The notes beneath the pieces were generated by a model, which saw nothing but the letters and a program-made list of their open reading frames with translations, did not search any database and was not told the DNA's origin. Below are positions 46,605 through 58,648 of a DNA stretch of 64,000 nt, piece by piece (position 1 is the stretch's first letter; every line of letters begins with the position of its first letter). Origin of the DNA: an uncultured Octadecabacter sp. GTDB taxonomy: Bacteria; Pseudomonadota; Alphaproteobacteria; Rhodobacterales; Rhodobacteraceae. Where the stretch lies: assembly GCA_937891785.1 (NCBI GenBank), contig CALAGN010000033.1:1-64000 (forward strand), written 5' to 3'. Made by a program: the position numbers and the translations under genes.

Positions 46605-46746
46605 ACCCGCGCGCGATTTTCCTGACATTTTAGACCGCTTCCCGCTGGCATTGGCGGGCGCGGCGCGTTAGAACGCGTTCAACTGCGGTTTTAGGGCGTT
46701 CATGCATGGCGCAGAACCGGATAACCGGAATACGGGGACAGGCGCT

Positions 46747-48768
46747 ATGTCCGATCTACGCAAGATCATTATTGACGAAAAAGAAGTCGAAGTTGACGGG
46801 GCGATGACCCTGATACAGGCCTGCGAAGAGGCCGGCGTTGAAATCCCGCGTTTCTGCTATCATGAACGCCTTTCGATTGCCGGCAACTGCCGCATGTGTT
46901 TGGTCGAAGTTGTTGGCGGCCCGCCCAAGCCCGCAGCGTCTTGTGCGATGCAGGTCAAAGACTTGCGCCCCGGCCCCGAAGGCCAGCCCCCCGTTGTGAG
47001 AACCAACAGCCCGATGGTCAAAAAGGCCCGCGAAGGCGTGATGGAATTCCTGCTGATCAATCATCCGCTTGATTGCCCGATTTGTGATCAGGGTGGCGAA
47101 TGCGACTTGCAGGATCAGGCGATGGCCTATGGCGTCGATTTTTCCCGCTTCCGTGAACCAAAGCGCGCGACCACCGATCTTGATCTTGGCCCGCTGGTCG
47201 AAACCCATATGACGCGCTGCATTTCGTGCACCCGTTGCGTGCGCTTTACGACCGAAGTTGCCGGAATTCACCAGATGGGCCAGACAGGCCGTGGTGAAGA
47301 CGCCGAGATTACGTCCTATCTGGGCGAAACTCTTGATAGTAACCTGCAAGGTAACATCATCGATCTGTGCCCCGTCGGTGCGCTGACGTCCAAACCCTAT
47401 TCGTTCACCGCCCGCCCGTGGGAGCTGACCAAGACCGAAAGCATCGACGTAATGGATGCGCTTGGCGCCAACATCCGTGTGGATACCAAAGGTCGCGAAG
47501 TTATGCGGTTCTTGCCGCGCAACCATGATGGCGTGAACGAGGAATGGATTTCCGACAAGACGCGGTTCGTTTGGGACGGTTTGCGCAGCCAACGCCTTGA
47601 TACTCCCTATATTCGCGAGGGTGGCAAATTGCGCCCCGCCACGTGGCCCGAAGCGCTTGGCGCAGCTGCTGCCGCAATGAAGGGCAAAAAAGTTGCCGGC
47701 CTCGTCGGTGATCTGGCCCCGGTCGAAGCTGCGTTTGCGTTGAAGCAGTTGGTTGAGGGTCAGGGCGGGAACGTCGAATGCCGCACCGATGGCGCAAAAC
47801 TGCCAGCGGGCAATCGCTCGGGGTATGTTGGCACCGCGTCTATAGCTGATATCGACACTGCCGATAAAATCCTGCTGGTAGGCACCAACCTGCGCACTGA
47901 ATCCCCCGTGTTGAACGCACGGGTCCGCAAGGCGTGGGCACGCGGCGCTGATGTGATTGTTGTCGGTGAAAAGGTTGATCTTACCTACGAATATGAACAC
48001 ATGGGCACTGATCGCGCCGCACTTGATCGTGTTGCAGGGCTGGATATGTCCGCGCTCGAGGATTTGAATTGTATTTTGATTGTCGGTCAAGGCGCACTGC
48101 GCGAGGCGGATGGTGAGGCCGTTTTGGCGACGGTTCAAGCAATTTGCGAAAAGTCAGGTGACAAGAAACTGATGGTCCTGCACACCGCCGCTGCCCGCGT
48201 GGGCGCGATGGATATAGGTGCCGTGACGACAGGCGGCATGGCCGCTGCTATGGACGGGGCCGATGTAGTTTACAACCTTGGCGCGGACGAAGTCGACGTC
48301 GCAGCTGGGCCGTTCGTGATTTACCAAGGCTCGCATGGTGATCGCGGCGCGCATCGCGCCGATATCATTCTGCCCGCCGCCGCCTATACCGAAGAAAACG
48401 GGCTGTTCGTGAACACCGAAGGCCGCCCGCAACTGGCCATGCGTGCAAGTTTCGCACCCGGCGACGCCAAGGAAAACTGGGCCATTCTGCGCGCACTTTC
48501 TGCAGAACTGGGCGCGACATTGCCTTATGACTCGCTCGCAGCATTGCGCACGGTGCTGATCGGCGAAGTACCGCATTTGGGTGACATCGACGTAGTTGCC
48601 GAAAACGACTGGCAGCCTTTGCAGGCGAAAAAGATGGGCAAGGCTGATTTCGTTAACGCGGTGACGGATTTCTATCTGACCAACCCGATCGCACGCGCCA
48701 GCATGATTATGGCTGAACTTTCAGCCAATGCCAAAGCGCGGGCAAACGCGCTAATGGCCGCTGAATAG
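46747..48768 (+). CDS. nuoG: NADH-quinone oxidoreductase subunit G
   Basis: 673 residues, the 75-kDa subunit. The [2Fe-2S] ligands are in [19 protein letters not shown], followed by ASCAMQV, the His-Cys N5 site [18 protein letters not shown], the [10 protein letters not shown] cluster and [11 protein letters not shown], then the molybdopterin-oxidoreductase-like domain that has lost its cofactor. It carries the middle of the electron wire. ATG 46747 is preferred to the track start because [13 protein letters not shown] begins the ferredoxin domain. Confidence 0.96.
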   Translation: MSDLRKIIIDEKEVEVDGAMTLIQACEEAGVEIPRFCYHERLSIAGNCRMCLVEVVGGPPKPAASCAMQVKDLRPGPEGQPPVVRTNSPMVKKAREGVMEFLLINHPLDCPICDQGGECDLQDQAMAYGVDFSRFREPKRATTDLDLGPLVETHMTRCISCTRCVRFTTEVAGIHQMGQTGRGEDAEITSYLGETLDSNLQGNIIDLCPVGALTSKPYSFTARPWELTKTESIDVMDALGANIRVDTKGREVMRFLPRNHDGVNEEWISDKTRFVWDGLRSQRLDTPYIREGGKLRPATWPEALGAAAAAMKGKKVAGLVGDLAPVEAAFALKQLVEGQGGNVECRTDGAKLPAGNRSGYVGTASIADIDTADKILLVGTNLRTESPVLNARVRKAWARGADVIVVGEKVDLTYEYEHMGTDRAALDRVAGLDMSALEDLNCILIVGQGALREADGEAVLATVQAICEKSGDKKLMVLHTAAARVGAMDIGAVTTGGMAAAMDGADVVYNLGADEVDVAAGPFVIYQGSHGDRGAHRADIILPAAAYTEENGLFVNTEGRPQLAMRASFAPGDAKENWAILRALSAELGATLPYDSLAALRTVLIGEVPHLGDIDVVAENDWQPLQAKKMGKADFVNAVTDFYLTNPIARASMIMAELSANAKARANALMAAE

Positions 48769-49167
48769 GTGATCCGAACAACCCTCATATCCCTGGCGGC
48801 ATTTGCTGCTGCCGGCTGCACTCAAGCAGACGGCGCAGATGTGTCCCAAGCGCAGTTTGCTCCCGCATATGCGGGTGTGGAAACGCGGTTGCTGGATGGG
48901 GATCTGGTGAATTTCCGCGTCGCCATGCAAGGCGCACGCGGGGCCGAAGATGTAAGTAAATACGCCGAATGCGCCGCTGCCCAATACACACTGATCCGAG
49001 GTTACGGTTTTGCCCGCCATGTGCGGACGCAAGTAACCGAAGATGGTGGAATTTGGCGTGCGGATGCTGTCTACACGATCTCGTCGGCTTTGCCGCGAGG
49101 ATTGCGCACAATTGACGCCGAAGTGACTGTCGCGGATTGCGGCACTAACGGCATACCAACGGTCTAA
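48769..49167 (+). CDS. Predicted small lipoprotein in the nuo operon
   Basis: 132 residues with GTG start directly behind nuoG. The N-terminus MIRTTLISLAAFAAAGC ends in a lipobox-like AAGC at Cys17. The mature part has a beta-rich pattern (YTLIRGYGFARHVRTQVTEDGGIWRADAVYTIS) and two further cysteines. I recognise no family. It lies 12 bp before nuoH. Confidence 0.7.
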   Translation: MIRTTLISLAAFAAAGCTQADGADVSQAQFAPAYAGVETRLLDGDLVNFRVAMQGARGAEDVSKYAECAAAQYTLIRGYGFARHVRTQVTEDGGIWRADAVYTISSALPRGLRTIDAEVTVADCGTNGIPTV

Positions 49168-49179
49168 GGGGACTGACGC

Positions 49180-50220
49180 ATGGTTGAATTCTTTACCACG
49201 ACGAATCTTGGCATTGTCCTGCTGATAATCGGGCAATGTCTACTTGTTCTGGTCCCGCTCTTGGTTGCGCTGGCTTTCTTGATGTATGCTGACCGCAAGG
49301 TTTGGGCCGCCGTGCAGATGCGCAGGGGCCCTAACGTGGTTGGGCCGTTTGGTCTGCTGCAAAGTTTCGCGGATTTCCTGAAATACATCGTCAAGGAAAT
49401 CGTAGTGCCTGCGGGGGCCGACAAGTTTGTGTTCTTCCTCGCGCCGATGATCACCTTTGTGATGGCCGTGATCGCATGGGTCGTGATCCCGTGGAACGAT
49501 GGCTGGGTGATCGCCGATCTGAACGTTGCAATCCTTTATGTGATGGCCGTGTCATCGCTTGAAGTTTACGGCGTGATCATGGGTGGTTGGGCGTCGAACT
49601 CTAAATATCCGTTCCTTGGCTCGCTGCGCTCAGCTGCACAAATGATTTCCTACGAGGTCAGCCTTGGGTTGATCATCATCGGCATTATTATCAGCACAGG
49701 ATCGCTGAATTTCGGCGATATCGTCGCCGCGCAGGATGGCAGCTTTGGTATCTTTAGCTGGTATTGGCTGCCACACTTCCCGATGATGTTCCTGTTCTTT
49801 ATCAGCGCCTTGGCTGAAACAAACCGCCCACCGTTCGACCTTCCCGAAGCGGAAAGTGAACTGGTTGCGGGCTATCAGGTTGAATATTCATCCACGCCCT
49901 TCCTGCTGTTCATGATCGGCGAATTGATGGCTGTAGTACTAATGTGCGCGCTGGTATCCTTGCTGTTCCTTGGCGGCTGGTTGTCACCAATTCCGGGCCT
50001 GCCAGACGGCATCCTGTGGCTGATCGGCAAGATGTTGTTCGCCTTCTTTATCTTCGCGATGATCAAGGCGATCACACCGCGCTACCGCTATGACCAATTG
50101 ATGCGTCTGGGCTGGAAAGTCTTCCTGCCAATGTCGCTGTTCTGGGTCGTGCTGGTGTCGTTCCTGGCAAAATTCGAATTGTTCGGCGGCGCCTATGCCC
50201 GCTGGGCTGTAGGAGGCTGA
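49180..50220 (+). CDS. nuoH: NADH-quinone oxidoreductase subunit H
   Basis: 346 residues with about eight membrane helices. [26 protein letters not shown] and [28 protein letters not shown] are the signature loops lining the quinone entry. It links the peripheral arm to the proton-pumping arm. ATG follows AAGGGGACTGACGC. One base separates its stop from the nuoI ATG. Confidence 0.97.
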   Translation: MVEFFTTTNLGIVLLIIGQCLLVLVPLLVALAFLMYADRKVWAAVQMRRGPNVVGPFGLLQSFADFLKYIVKEIVVPAGADKFVFFLAPMITFVMAVIAWVVIPWNDGWVIADLNVAILYVMAVSSLEVYGVIMGGWASNSKYPFLGSLRSAAQMISYEVSLGLIIIGIIISTGSLNFGDIVAAQDGSFGIFSWYWLPHFPMMFLFFISALAETNRPPFDLPEAESELVAGYQVEYSSTPFLLFMIGELMAVVLMCALVSLLFLGGWLSPIPGLPDGILWLIGKMLFAFFIFAMIKAITPRYRYDQLMRLGWKVFLPMSLFWVVLVSFLAKFELFGGAYARWAVGG

Positions 50221-50221
50221 T

Positions 50222-50716
50222 ATGACCCAGATGGATTATACCCGCGCCGCGAAATACTTTCTGTTGGCGGATTTCGCCAAGGGGTTTGGGCTTGGGCTCA
50301 AGTATTTCTTTTCGCCCAAGGTTACGCTGAATTACCCGCATGAAAAGGGGCCGTTGTCGCCTCGTTTCCGTGGTGAACACGCGTTGCGCCGGTATCCAAA
50401 TGGCGAGGAACGCTGCATTGCTTGTAAATTGTGCGAGGCCGTGTGCCCCGCCCAAGCGATCACGATTGACGCGGAACCGCGCGATGACGGGTCTCGGCGC
50501 ACAACGCGATATGACATCGACATGACCAAATGCATCTACTGCGGCTTCTGCCAAGAGGCCTGCCCGGTGGATGCGATTGTCGAGGGGCCGAATTTCGAAT
50601 TCAGCACCGAAACGCGCGAAGAACTGTATTACGATAAAGAAAAACTGCTCGATAACGGCGACCGCTGGGAAGCCGAGATTGCTCGCAACCTCGAATTGGA
50701 CGCGCCCTACCGATGA
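50222..50716 (+). CDS. nuoI: NADH-quinone oxidoreductase subunit I
   Basis: 164 residues with the two [4Fe-4S] motifs [16 protein letters not shown] and [16 protein letters not shown] holding clusters N6a and N6b. It conducts electrons to NuoB. Overlaps the next gene by 4 bp. Confidence 0.97.
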   Translation: MTQMDYTRAAKYFLLADFAKGFGLGLKYFFSPKVTLNYPHEKGPLSPRFRGEHALRRYPNGEERCIACKLCEAVCPAQAITIDAEPRDDGSRRTTRYDIDMTKCIYCGFCQEACPVDAIVEGPNFEFSTETREELYYDKEKLLDNGDRWEAEIARNLELDAPYR

Positions 50717-51111
50717 GCGATGAAAACCCCTTTGAAGCGATGATGAAAGCTGGTCAGGACTGGGCCAAGTCAATCAATCCCGCGCTGGAAAAATTCACTG
50801 CCGGTGATTTCGAAGGGATGTTCCCGACCATGTCCAAAGACATGATGGAACAATTCATGGGCAAAGGTTTGAACCCCGAGGGGCTGGACGCCAAGACGAA
50901 ATTATTGCTGACGCTGCAAGGGCTTACCATTCAGGGCGCCATCGCGGAAGCACAGATCAAACTGACCGTGCGCCACGCCGTTGCAGCGGGCGCAACCGGA
51001 CAGGAAGTCGCTGATACCATCACCCTCGCGGGGATGTTCGGCGGCATACCGGCAATGACCAAGGCCATGGAATTGGCCGCCGCGGTCATGAAAAAGGACG
51101 ACGAGATATGA
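50713..51111 (+). CDS. Carboxymuconolactone decarboxylase-like protein lacking the redox Cys pair
   Basis: 132 residues. The second half ([66 protein letters not shown]) has the helix pattern of the AhpD/CMD fold, but the CxxC...H active site of AhpD-type peroxidases is absent: there is no cysteine at all. The start overlaps the nuoI stop and the end overlaps the nuoJ start, so it is wedged in the operon. An assembly or binding role is conceivable; nothing proves it. Confidence 0.75.
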   Translation: MSDENPFEAMMKAGQDWAKSINPALEKFTAGDFEGMFPTMSKDMMEQFMGKGLNPEGLDAKTKLLLTLQGLTIQGAIAEAQIKLTVRHAVAAGATGQEVADTITLAGMFGGIPAMTKAMELAAAVMKKDDEI

Positions 51112-51713
51112 CACCCATTGTGATTGCCTTTTACCTTTTCGCGGTCAGCACGATTACTGGCGGCCTGATGACAGTTGTGAGCCGCAATCCGGTGCATTCG
51201 GTCCTATGGCTGATCCTTTCATTCCTGTCCTCGGCGGGGTTGTTCGTGCTGCTGGGTGCTGAATTTGTCGCGATGTTGTTGATCATTGTCTATGTGGGCG
51301 CGGTCGCTGTGTTGTTCTTGTTCGTTGTGATGATGCTTGATGTGGATTTCGCTGAACTAAAGGCGGAAATGACGCGGTATATGCCGCTGGCCTTGCTGAT
51401 CGGCGTGGTGATCTTGATGCAATTCGCGCTGGCGTTTGGCGCCTGGGACTATTCCGACGGTGCGGCTGATCGTATCGCCTCCCCCGCGGGTGAGATCCAC
51501 AATACCAAAGCGTTGGGCCTGCTGATTTATGACAAATATATCATGCTGTTCCAGCTGTCCGGCCTGATCCTGCTGGTCGCAATGATTGGTGCAATCGTGC
51601 TGACACTGCGCCACCGCACCGACATCAAGCGCCAAGACATCGTTGGCCAAATGATGCGCGATCCGGCCAAGCAGATGGAACTCAAAGACGTTAAACCGGG
51701 GCAGGGGCTGTAA
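51108..51713 (+). CDS. nuoJ: NADH-quinone oxidoreductase subunit J
   Basis: 201 residues with five membrane helices: [54 protein letters not shown] is the family core, including the pi-bulge helix. Part of the membrane arm. Confidence 0.95.
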   Translation: MTPIVIAFYLFAVSTITGGLMTVVSRNPVHSVLWLILSFLSSAGLFVLLGAEFVAMLLIIVYVGAVAVLFLFVVMMLDVDFAELKAEMTRYMPLALLIGVVILMQFALAFGAWDYSDGAADRIASPAGEIHNTKALGLLIYDKYIMLFQLSGLILLVAMIGAIVLTLRHRTDIKRQDIVGQMMRDPAKQMELKDVKPGQGL

Positions 51714-51715
51714 CA

Positions 51716-52021
51716 ATGATCGGACTTGAACATTATCTGACGGTGGCTGCGGCCTTGTTCGTCATTGGCATCTTCGGGCTGTTTTTGAACCGCAAGAACG
51801 TGATCATCCTGCTGATGAGCATCGAATTGATGCTGCTCGCGGTGAATATCAACCTTGTGGCGTTTTCGTCATTCCTTGGTGATCTGGTCGGGCAGGTGTT
51901 CACCTTGTTCGTGCTCACAGTCGCCGCTGCCGAGGCTGCGATTGGCCTTGCGATCCTCGTTTGTTTCTTCCGCACCCGCGGGACGATCGACGTTGAAGAC
52001 GTCAACGTGATGAAGGGCTAA
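51716..52021 (+). CDS. nuoK: NADH-quinone oxidoreductase subunit K
   Basis: 101 residues with three helices; [27 protein letters not shown] contains the conserved Glu of the proton path, and [17 protein letters not shown] the second one. Starts 2 bp after nuoJ. Confidence 0.96.
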   Translation: MIGLEHYLTVAAALFVIGIFGLFLNRKNVIILLMSIELMLLAVNINLVAFSSFLGDLVGQVFTLFVLTVAAAEAAIGLAILVCFFRTRGTIDVEDVNVMKG

Positions 52022-52025
52022 CCAC

Positions 52026-54143
52026 ATGGAAACCATCATCCTATTCGCCCCGCTGATTGGCGCCATTATTGGCGGTTTTGGCTGGAAGATCATCGGCGAG
52101 ACTGGCGCGCAGTGGCTGACCACGGGTCTGCTGTTCCTGTCGTGTTTCCTGTCGTGGATCTTTTTCCTGACCCATGATGGTGTCACCGAGACCATTCACC
52201 TGATGACATGGATCCAGTCCGGCACTTTAGACGCGTCTTGGGCCATTCGCATGGATCGCCTCACCGCGATCATGCTGATCGTGATCACAACAGTGTCGGC
52301 CCTCGTTCACCTTTATTCCTTTGGCTACATGGCCCACGACGAAAACTTTGGTGAGGCCAAGTATAAAGCACGCTTCTTTGCCTACCTGAGCCTGTTTACC
52401 TTCACGATGTTGATGCTGGTGACGGCGGACAACCTTGTGCAGTTGTTCTTTGGCTGGGAAGGTGTGGGGCTCGCATCGTATCTGCTGATCGGTTTTTATT
52501 ACCGCAAGCCAAGCGCGAACGCTGCCGCGATTAAGGCTTTCGTCGTAAACCGTGTGGGCGACGTTGGTTTGGCGCTGGCTATGATGGCGCTGTTTTTCCT
52601 GACAGACAGCATCAAGTTTGACGATATTTTTGCCGCGGCACCTGCGCTGGCTGAAACGGAACTTAGCTTTCTGTGGACCAATTGGAACGCTGCGAACCTG
52701 ATTGCGTTCCTGCTGTTCGTCGGTGCCATGGGCAAATCGGCGCAGCTGTTCCTGCACACATGGTTGCCCGACGCGATGGAAGGCCCGACCCCTGTGTCGG
52801 CCCTGATCCACGCCGCGACCATGGTGACGGCGGGGGTTTTCCTGATTTGTCGCATGTCGCCGCTGATGGAATTTGCGCCTGAAACACAGACCTTCATCGT
52901 CTTTATGGGCGCAAGCACGGCATTCGTTGCCGCAACGATCGGCCTTGTGCAAAACGACATCAAGCGCGTGATTGCTTATTCAACCATGTCGCAGCTGGGC
53001 TATATGTTCGTGGCGGCTGGACTTGGGGTTTATTCGGTCGCGATGTTCCACCTGCTGACACATGCGTTCTTTAAGGCGATGTTGTTCCTTGGGGCTGGTT
53101 CGGTGATCCACGGGATGCACCACGAACAAGACATGCGGAACTATGGTGGGTTGCGAAAGAAACTGCCGATGACGTTTTATGCGATGCTGATCGGCACATT
53201 GGCGATTACAGGCGTTGGTATCCCGCTGACGCATATCGGTTTCGCGGGCTTCCTGTCCAAGGACGCGGTGATTGAAAGTGCCTTCGCTGGCACCAATGGC
53301 GGCTATGCTTTCTGGATGCTGGTGATCGCGGCGCTGTTCACATCGTTCTACAGTTGGCGTCTGATGTTCCTTACTTTTTGGGGCAAGGCGCGCGGCGACA
53401 AGCACACCCACGATCACGCCCACGAATCGCCCAAAGTCATGTTGGTGCCCCTTGGGGTTCTGGCGATTGGTGCAGTGTTCTCGGGGATGGTCTGGTATGG
53501 GTCGTTCTTTGGCGATCATGACAAGGTGAATTCGTTCTTTGGCATCACCCATGTAGCGGCCGCAGATGATCACGGCGCCATGGAGGTTGAAGACCACGGC
53601 GACGCGGCGACCCAAGAAGGCACAGCAATCGCTGAAGAACACGACGGCGACGAAGCCGTCGTTGCAGATCACGGTCCCGCACAGGTTCCCGGACAGGGCG
53701 CGATTTACATCGGTGCCGACAACCACGTCATGGACGATGCGCACCATGTCCCGACTTGGGTCAAGGTTAGTCCGTTCCTTGCCATGCTGATCGGTTTCTT
53801 CACCGCCTATATGTTCTACATCGTGAACCCGTCGCTGCCCAAGCGTTTGGCCGAGGTGCAGCGACCGCTATATCTGTTCCTGCTCAACAAATGGTATTTC
53901 GACGAGATTTACGATTTTATCTTTGTGCGCCCCACTATGGCGGTTGGCCACTTCTTGTGGAAACGCGGCGATGGCAATGTGATTGATGGTGGTATCAACG
54001 GCGTCGCCCTTGGGATTTTGCCGTTCCTGACCCGCCTCTCGGGCCGGATGCAGACAGGTTATGTGTTCACCTACGTCTTTGCCATGGTCATCGGGATCAC
54101 TGTTATCCTCACCTATGTCACGCTTTCCGGAGGGTATAACTAA
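52026..54143 (+). CDS. nuoL: NADH-quinone oxidoreductase subunit L with long His/Asp-rich insert
   Basis: 705 residues, longer than E. coli NuoL (613). The antiporter-like core is intact: [55 protein letters not shown], and [26 protein letters not shown]. The extra length lies in loops after the core helices, with KHTHDHAHE near residue 460 and a stretch rich in His, Asp and Glu (about 510-580: [16 protein letters not shown] ...). The final lateral helix region follows. It forms the distal proton channel. Confidence 0.96.
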   Translation: METIILFAPLIGAIIGGFGWKIIGETGAQWLTTGLLFLSCFLSWIFFLTHDGVTETIHLMTWIQSGTLDASWAIRMDRLTAIMLIVITTVSALVHLYSFGYMAHDENFGEAKYKARFFAYLSLFTFTMLMLVTADNLVQLFFGWEGVGLASYLLIGFYYRKPSANAAAIKAFVVNRVGDVGLALAMMALFFLTDSIKFDDIFAAAPALAETELSFLWTNWNAANLIAFLLFVGAMGKSAQLFLHTWLPDAMEGPTPVSALIHAATMVTAGVFLICRMSPLMEFAPETQTFIVFMGASTAFVAATIGLVQNDIKRVIAYSTMSQLGYMFVAAGLGVYSVAMFHLLTHAFFKAMLFLGAGSVIHGMHHEQDMRNYGGLRKKLPMTFYAMLIGTLAITGVGIPLTHIGFAGFLSKDAVIESAFAGTNGGYAFWMLVIAALFTSFYSWRLMFLTFWGKARGDKHTHDHAHESPKVMLVPLGVLAIGAVFSGMVWYGSFFGDHDKVNSFFGITHVAAADDHGAMEVEDHGDAATQEGTAIAEEHDGDEAVVADHGPAQVPGQGAIYIGADNHVMDDAHHVPTWVKVSPFLAMLIGFFTAYMFYIVNPSLPKRLAEVQRPLYLFLLNKWYFDEIYDFIFVRPTMAVGHFLWKRGDGNVIDGGINGVALGILPFLTRLSGRMQTGYVFTYVFAMVIGITVILTYVTLSGGYN

Positions 54144-55684
54144 TGGAAAACCTTCTCTCGATTGTGACTTTCATTCCCCTGCTGGCGGCTGCCATTCTGG
54201 CCTTTTTCCTGCGCGGTGACGACAAAGACGCACAGCGTAATGCCAAATGGGTGGCTATGGCCGCCACGGTTATGACGTTCTTTGTGTCGCTGTTCATTCT
54301 GTTCGGCTTTGATCCGCAAAACACCGGCTTTCAGTTCGTCGAAGAACGCCCGTGGCTGCTTGGCTTGCAATACAAGATGGGCGTCGACGGGATTTCGATC
54401 CTGTTCGTGATGCTGACAACCTTCCTGATGCCGCTGGTGATTGCGTCCTGCTGGGACGTGAAAACGCGTGTTAAGGAATATATGATCGCTTTCCTGATCC
54501 TTGAGACGCTGATGCTTGGCGTGTTCATGGCGCTTGATCTGGTGCTGTTCTACGTGTTCTTCGAAGCGGGCCTGATCCCGATGTTCCTGATCATTGGCAT
54601 CTGGGGCGGCAAAGAGCGGATTTATGCATCGTTCAAGTTTTTCCTTTATACCTTCCTTGGCTCGGTGCTGATGCTGGTGGCGATGGTCGCTATGTTCTCG
54701 GACGCGGGCACCACCGACATTGTCGCGCTTCTGACCCATGATTTTGGCAGCGAAAGCTTTAATCTGCTAGGCATTCACGTGGTTGGCGGGATGCAGACCC
54801 TGATGTGGCTGGCGTTCTTTGCCTCTTTCGCCGTCAAAATGCCGATGTGGCCTGTTCATACATGGCTGCCCGATGCGCATGTACAGGCCCCGACTGCGGG
54901 TTCTGTGGTGCTGGCGGCAATCTTGTTGAAGATGGGCGGCTACGGCTTCTTGCGGTTCTCACTGCCAATGTTTCCTGTGGGAACCGATGTCATGGCCCCG
55001 CTGGTGTTGTGGATGTCAGCGATCGCGATTGTTTACACCTCGCTTGTGGCGCTGGTGCAGGAAGACATGAAAAAGCTGATTGCCTATTCGTCGGTCGCAC
55101 ACATGGGTTTTGTGACCATGGGTATCTTTTCGGTGAACCAGCAAGGTATCGACGGCGCGATTTTCCAGATGATCAGCCACGGCTTTATTTCCGGCGCGTT
55201 GTTCCTGTGTGTCGGTGTTATATATGACCGGATGCACACACGAGACATTGATGCTTATGGTGGTCTGGTGAACAAGATGCCGGCCTACGCGCTGATCTTT
55301 ATGTTCTTCACGATGGCCAATGTCGGCCTGCCGGGAACATCTGGATTTGTCGGCGAATTCCTGACGCTGGTTGGCGTGTTCCAAGTGAACACATGGGTGG
55401 CGCTGGTGGCGACGACTGGTGTGATCCTGTCAGCCGGGTATGCGCTGTGGCTTTATCGCCGCGTTGTGATGGGTGACCTGATCAAGGAATCCCTGCGCTC
55501 CATTACCGATATGACCCGCCGCGAGCGCGCGATTTTTGCGCCGCTGGTGGCGATGACATTACTGCTGGGTGTCTACCCCAGCCTTGTGACCGATATCATC
55601 GGCCCCAGCGTGCAATCGCTGATCGGGCGGGTGGACACTGCGCAGGCGGCCTTTGATGCCACCAGCCAGCTGGCTCAGCATTAA
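54143..55684 (+). CDS. nuoM: NADH-quinone oxidoreductase subunit M
   Basis: 513 residues with about 14 helices. [70 protein letters not shown] and [19 protein letters not shown] carry the conserved Glu, Lys and His of the proton path. It starts on the last base of nuoL's stop. Confidence 0.97.
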   Translation: MENLLSIVTFIPLLAAAILAFFLRGDDKDAQRNAKWVAMAATVMTFFVSLFILFGFDPQNTGFQFVEERPWLLGLQYKMGVDGISILFVMLTTFLMPLVIASCWDVKTRVKEYMIAFLILETLMLGVFMALDLVLFYVFFEAGLIPMFLIIGIWGGKERIYASFKFFLYTFLGSVLMLVAMVAMFSDAGTTDIVALLTHDFGSESFNLLGIHVVGGMQTLMWLAFFASFAVKMPMWPVHTWLPDAHVQAPTAGSVVLAAILLKMGGYGFLRFSLPMFPVGTDVMAPLVLWMSAIAIVYTSLVALVQEDMKKLIAYSSVAHMGFVTMGIFSVNQQGIDGAIFQMISHGFISGALFLCVGVIYDRMHTRDIDAYGGLVNKMPAYALIFMFFTMANVGLPGTSGFVGEFLTLVGVFQVNTWVALVATTGVILSAGYALWLYRRVVMGDLIKESLRSITDMTRRERAIFAPLVAMTLLLGVYPSLVTDIIGPSVQSLIGRVDTAQAAFDATSQLAQH

Positions 55685-55696
55685 GGAACTGAACGG

Positions 55697-57136
55697 ATGA
55701 TTTCTTCCGATATCCAAACCGTCCTCCCCGAGATTTCACTCGCGGTCTTTGCCATGCTGGCCCTGCTTGCAGGCGTCTATAACGGTAAAGACAAGACAGC
55801 GCCGATGATGGTCTGGCTGACCTCGGGTATGTTCGTGCTGCTGGCCGCATGGATCGGCTATGGCGGAGAGGGCACGACAACGGCCTTTGGCGGCATGTTC
55901 GTCAATGACGGATTTGCCCGCTTTGCCAAAGTCACGATCCTGCTGTCGGCCGCTGCGGTCCTGCTGATGTCGCAAGACTACATGACCAAGCTTGGCCTGC
56001 TCCGCTTTGAGTATCCGCTGCTAGTGGCTCTGTCGGTTGTGGGCATGATGTTCATGGTCAGTGCCGGTGATCTGATGGCGCTTTATATGGGCCTCGAACT
56101 GCAGTCCCTCGCGCTTTATGTGGTCGCATCCCTGCGCCGTGACAGCGTGAAGTCCACCGAAGCGGGCCTGAAGTATTTCGTTCTAGGCGCACTGTCGTCG
56201 GGTCTGTTGCTTTATGGCGCATCGCTGACCTACGGCTTTGCGGGAACGACACTGTTTAGCGGTATCATTGCTGCCGCCGATGGCGGCGTGTCGCTGGGTA
56301 TGTTGTTTGGCGTGGTGTTCATGCTTGCAGGGTTAGCGTTCAAGGTCAGCGCCGCACCGTTCCATATGTGGACGCCAGACGTCTATGAGGGGTCGCCCAC
56401 ACCCGTGACAGCGTTCTTTGCTACCGCCCCAAAGGTCGCCGCGATGGCCATGTTTGCGCGGGTTGTGCATGACGCATTTGGCGGGATCGTTGGCGAATGG
56501 CAGCAAATCATCGCCTTCCTGTCGGTGCTGTCGATGTTTCTGGGTGCAATTGCCGCGATCGGTCAAACCAATATCAAACGCCTGATGGCCTATTCATCCA
56601 TCGCCCATATGGGCTTTGCACTGATGGGTCTGGCTGCTGGCACGGCGTTCGGCGTGCAGGCAATGCTGATTTATATGGCGATCTATGTGACGATGAATAT
56701 CGGTACCTTCGCGTTCATCTTGTCGATGGAACGCGATGGCCGCCCGGTGACGAATATCGCCTCGCTCAACCAATACGCCAAGACCGAACCGCTCAAGGCG
56801 CTGGCCGTGTTGTTGTTGATGTTCAGCCTTGCTGGTGTGCCACCGCTGGTTGGCTTCTTTGGCAAATTCTACGTGTTGCGCGCGGCCTATGATGCCGGTC
56901 TTGCCTGGCTTGCCGTGGCGGGCGTTGTCGCGTCGGTGATCGGCGCGTTCTACTACCTGCGCATAGTGTTCTATATGTATTTTGGCGCCGAACAGGACGA
57001 TCCACTGGATCGCGGCATGCCGCCGGTTCTGTGGGGCTTTCTTGTGGTCACGGCGGCGATGATGCTGGTCGGTATCGTGAACTTGTTCGGGATCGAACCC
57101 TTAGCGCAGGCTGCGGCGGCGACACTTGTTAATTAA
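55697..57136 (+). CDS. nuoN: NADH-quinone oxidoreductase subunit N
   Basis: 479 residues with about 14 helices: [79 protein letters not shown] and [23 protein letters not shown] are the antiporter-core motifs. Last complex I gene; its 3' end overlaps the presumed birA start. Confidence 0.97.
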   Translation: MISSDIQTVLPEISLAVFAMLALLAGVYNGKDKTAPMMVWLTSGMFVLLAAWIGYGGEGTTTAFGGMFVNDGFARFAKVTILLSAAAVLLMSQDYMTKLGLLRFEYPLLVALSVVGMMFMVSAGDLMALYMGLELQSLALYVVASLRRDSVKSTEAGLKYFVLGALSSGLLLYGASLTYGFAGTTLFSGIIAAADGGVSLGMLFGVVFMLAGLAFKVSAAPFHMWTPDVYEGSPTPVTAFFATAPKVAAMAMFARVVHDAFGGIVGEWQQIIAFLSVLSMFLGAIAAIGQTNIKRLMAYSSIAHMGFALMGLAAGTAFGVQAMLIYMAIYVTMNIGTFAFILSMERDGRPVTNIASLNQYAKTEPLKALAVLLLMFSLAGVPPLVGFFGKFYVLRAAYDAGLAWLAVAGVVASVIGAFYYLRIVFYMYFGAEQDDPLDRGMPPVLWGFLVVTAAMMLVGIVNLFGIEPLAQAAAATLVN

Positions 57137-57863
57137 ATCGGACTGGCCAGCGGGCTATGGACGGATCGTGTTGGACAGTGTCGACAACACCATGGCCGAG
57201 GCGCGCCGCCAGAGTGGCGCGCTGACCCAACCCACATGGATCATGGCGCTTGCCCAAACCGCCGCGCACGGGCGGCGTGGGCGCGTCTGGCACACCCCCA
57301 CAGGCAATTTCGCAGCAACGCTGGTGTTCGCTCCCAACTGCACCGCGCAGATGGGCGCGTTGCGGTCCTTCGTGGCGGCAAACGCGCTGTTTGATGCCCT
57401 CGCTGAATTTGTTGATGTCGCGGCGCTGTCATTGAAATGGCCAAACGACGTGCTGCTGAACGGCGGTAAGGTTGCGGGCATCCTGCTGGAAAGCAGCGGG
57501 CGGGGCCGCGATCTGGACTGGCTGAGCATCGGTATCGGTGTGAACCTAGCCAGTGCGCCTACAGATTTGGCCGATGCCGCCTTTGCGCCGGTTAGCCTGA
57601 ATGGTGCGGTGACGCCTGATGCCTTTCTTGATGTGTTAGCGTTTCACTACGCTGCGCAGGAAAATGACTACGTGCAGCATGGATTTGCGCCGACCCGCGA
57701 CAGATGGCTACGCCATGCGGCGCGCTTGGGTCAGGTGATCACCGCCCGCACCATGACGGATGAAATCACCGGCACATTTGAAACCATCGACGCGGATGGC
57801 AACCTTGTGCTTTTGACACCCAAGGGGCGCACTGCTATCGCGGCGGCAGATGTTTATTTCTAA
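57126..57863 (+). CDS. birA: Biotin-[acetyl-CoA-carboxylase] ligase
   Basis: 245 residues of the catalytic BirA domain without the N-terminal DNA-binding domain. The biotin/ATP loop is represented by [28 protein letters not shown], followed by [21 protein letters not shown] and [11 protein letters not shown]. It attaches biotin to BCCP domains such as the one in MccA. A TTG at 57126 overlapping nuoN is the only in-frame start that keeps the domain whole; no better ATG is available near by. Confidence 0.9.
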   Translation: MLIKSDWPAGYGRIVLDSVDNTMAEARRQSGALTQPTWIMALAQTAAHGRRGRVWHTPTGNFAATLVFAPNCTAQMGALRSFVAANALFDALAEFVDVAALSLKWPNDVLLNGGKVAGILLESSGRGRDLDWLSIGIGVNLASAPTDLADAAFAPVSLNGAVTPDAFLDVLAFHYAAQENDYVQHGFAPTRDRWLRHAARLGQVITARTMTDEITGTFETIDADGNLVLLTPKGRTAIAAADVYF

Positions 57864-57874
57864 GGGGACGGCAA

Positions 57875-58648
57875 ATGCTTCTCGCGATTGATTGCGGCAA
57901 CACCAACACCGTCTTTGCCATTTGGGACGGCGAGGAATTCCTGTGCACGATGCGCACTTCGACACACCACGGCCGCACAGCGGATGCGTATTTCACGTGG
58001 TTCACGACGCTTGTGCAGCACTACGGGATCACGCCTGATATTACGGATGTCATCATCTCGTCGACGGTGCCGCGCGTTGTGTTTAACCTGCGTGTGTTTT
58101 GCGAGCGTTTCTTTAATTGCCGCCCGTTGGTCTTGGGCAAGCCAGAATGCAAGCTGCCCATCGCGCCCCGCGTTGACGCAGGCACGCGCCCCGGTTCGGA
58201 CCGTCTAGCCAACGCTGCCGGTGCATTTGATCGCCACGGCGGGTCTGTGGTTGTCGTTGATTTCGGCACGGCGACCAATCTGGATGTGGTGGCCGAAGAC
58301 GGCGCCTATGTTGGCGGCGTGATCGCCCCCGGCGTGAACCTGAGCCTTGAGGCCCTGGCGGCGGGCGCTGCCGCCCTCCCGCATGTGGACGTGTCCCAGC
58401 CCGCCAAGGTGATTGGCACCAATACCGTTGATTGCATACAATCGGGGGTGTTTTGGGGTTACACGGGGCTGGTCGAGGGGCTAACAGCACGGATCAAGGC
58501 CGAATACGGCAAACCCATGAAGGTCGTCGGGACAGGTGGCCTCGCGCCCTTGTTCGCACAGGGCGACACGCTATTTGATGTGATCGACGAAGATCTAACG
58601 ATGCACGGCCTGACCGTCATCCACCAATATAATAAGGATAATCCATGA
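57875..58648 (+). CDS. coaX: Type III pantothenate kinase
   Basis: 257 residues of the ASKHA fold: LLAIDCGNTNTVFAIWDG (phosphate loop), TRPGSDRLANAAGAFDRHG and VVVDFGTATNLDVVAEDGAYVGGVIAPGVNLSLEALA are the CoaX motifs. It phosphorylates pantothenate, the first step of CoA synthesis. Starts 11 bp after birA and overlaps rnj by 4 bp. Confidence 0.95.
   Translation: MLLAIDCGNTNTVFAIWDGEEFLCTMRTSTHHGRTADAYFTWFTTLVQHYGITPDITDVIISSTVPRVVFNLRVFCERFFNCRPLVLGKPECKLPIAPRVDAGTRPGSDRLANAAGAFDRHGGSVVVVDFGTATNLDVVAEDGAYVGGVIAPGVNLSLEALAAGAAALPHVDVSQPAKVIGTNTVDCIQSGVFWGYTGLVEGLTARIKAEYGKPMKVVGTGGLAPLFAQGDTLFDVIDEDLTMHGLTVIHQYNKDNP

Noticed and set aside
46756-48138. 460-codon minus-strand ORF
   Set aside because: Antisense to nuoG; no family motif and no ribosome binding site.
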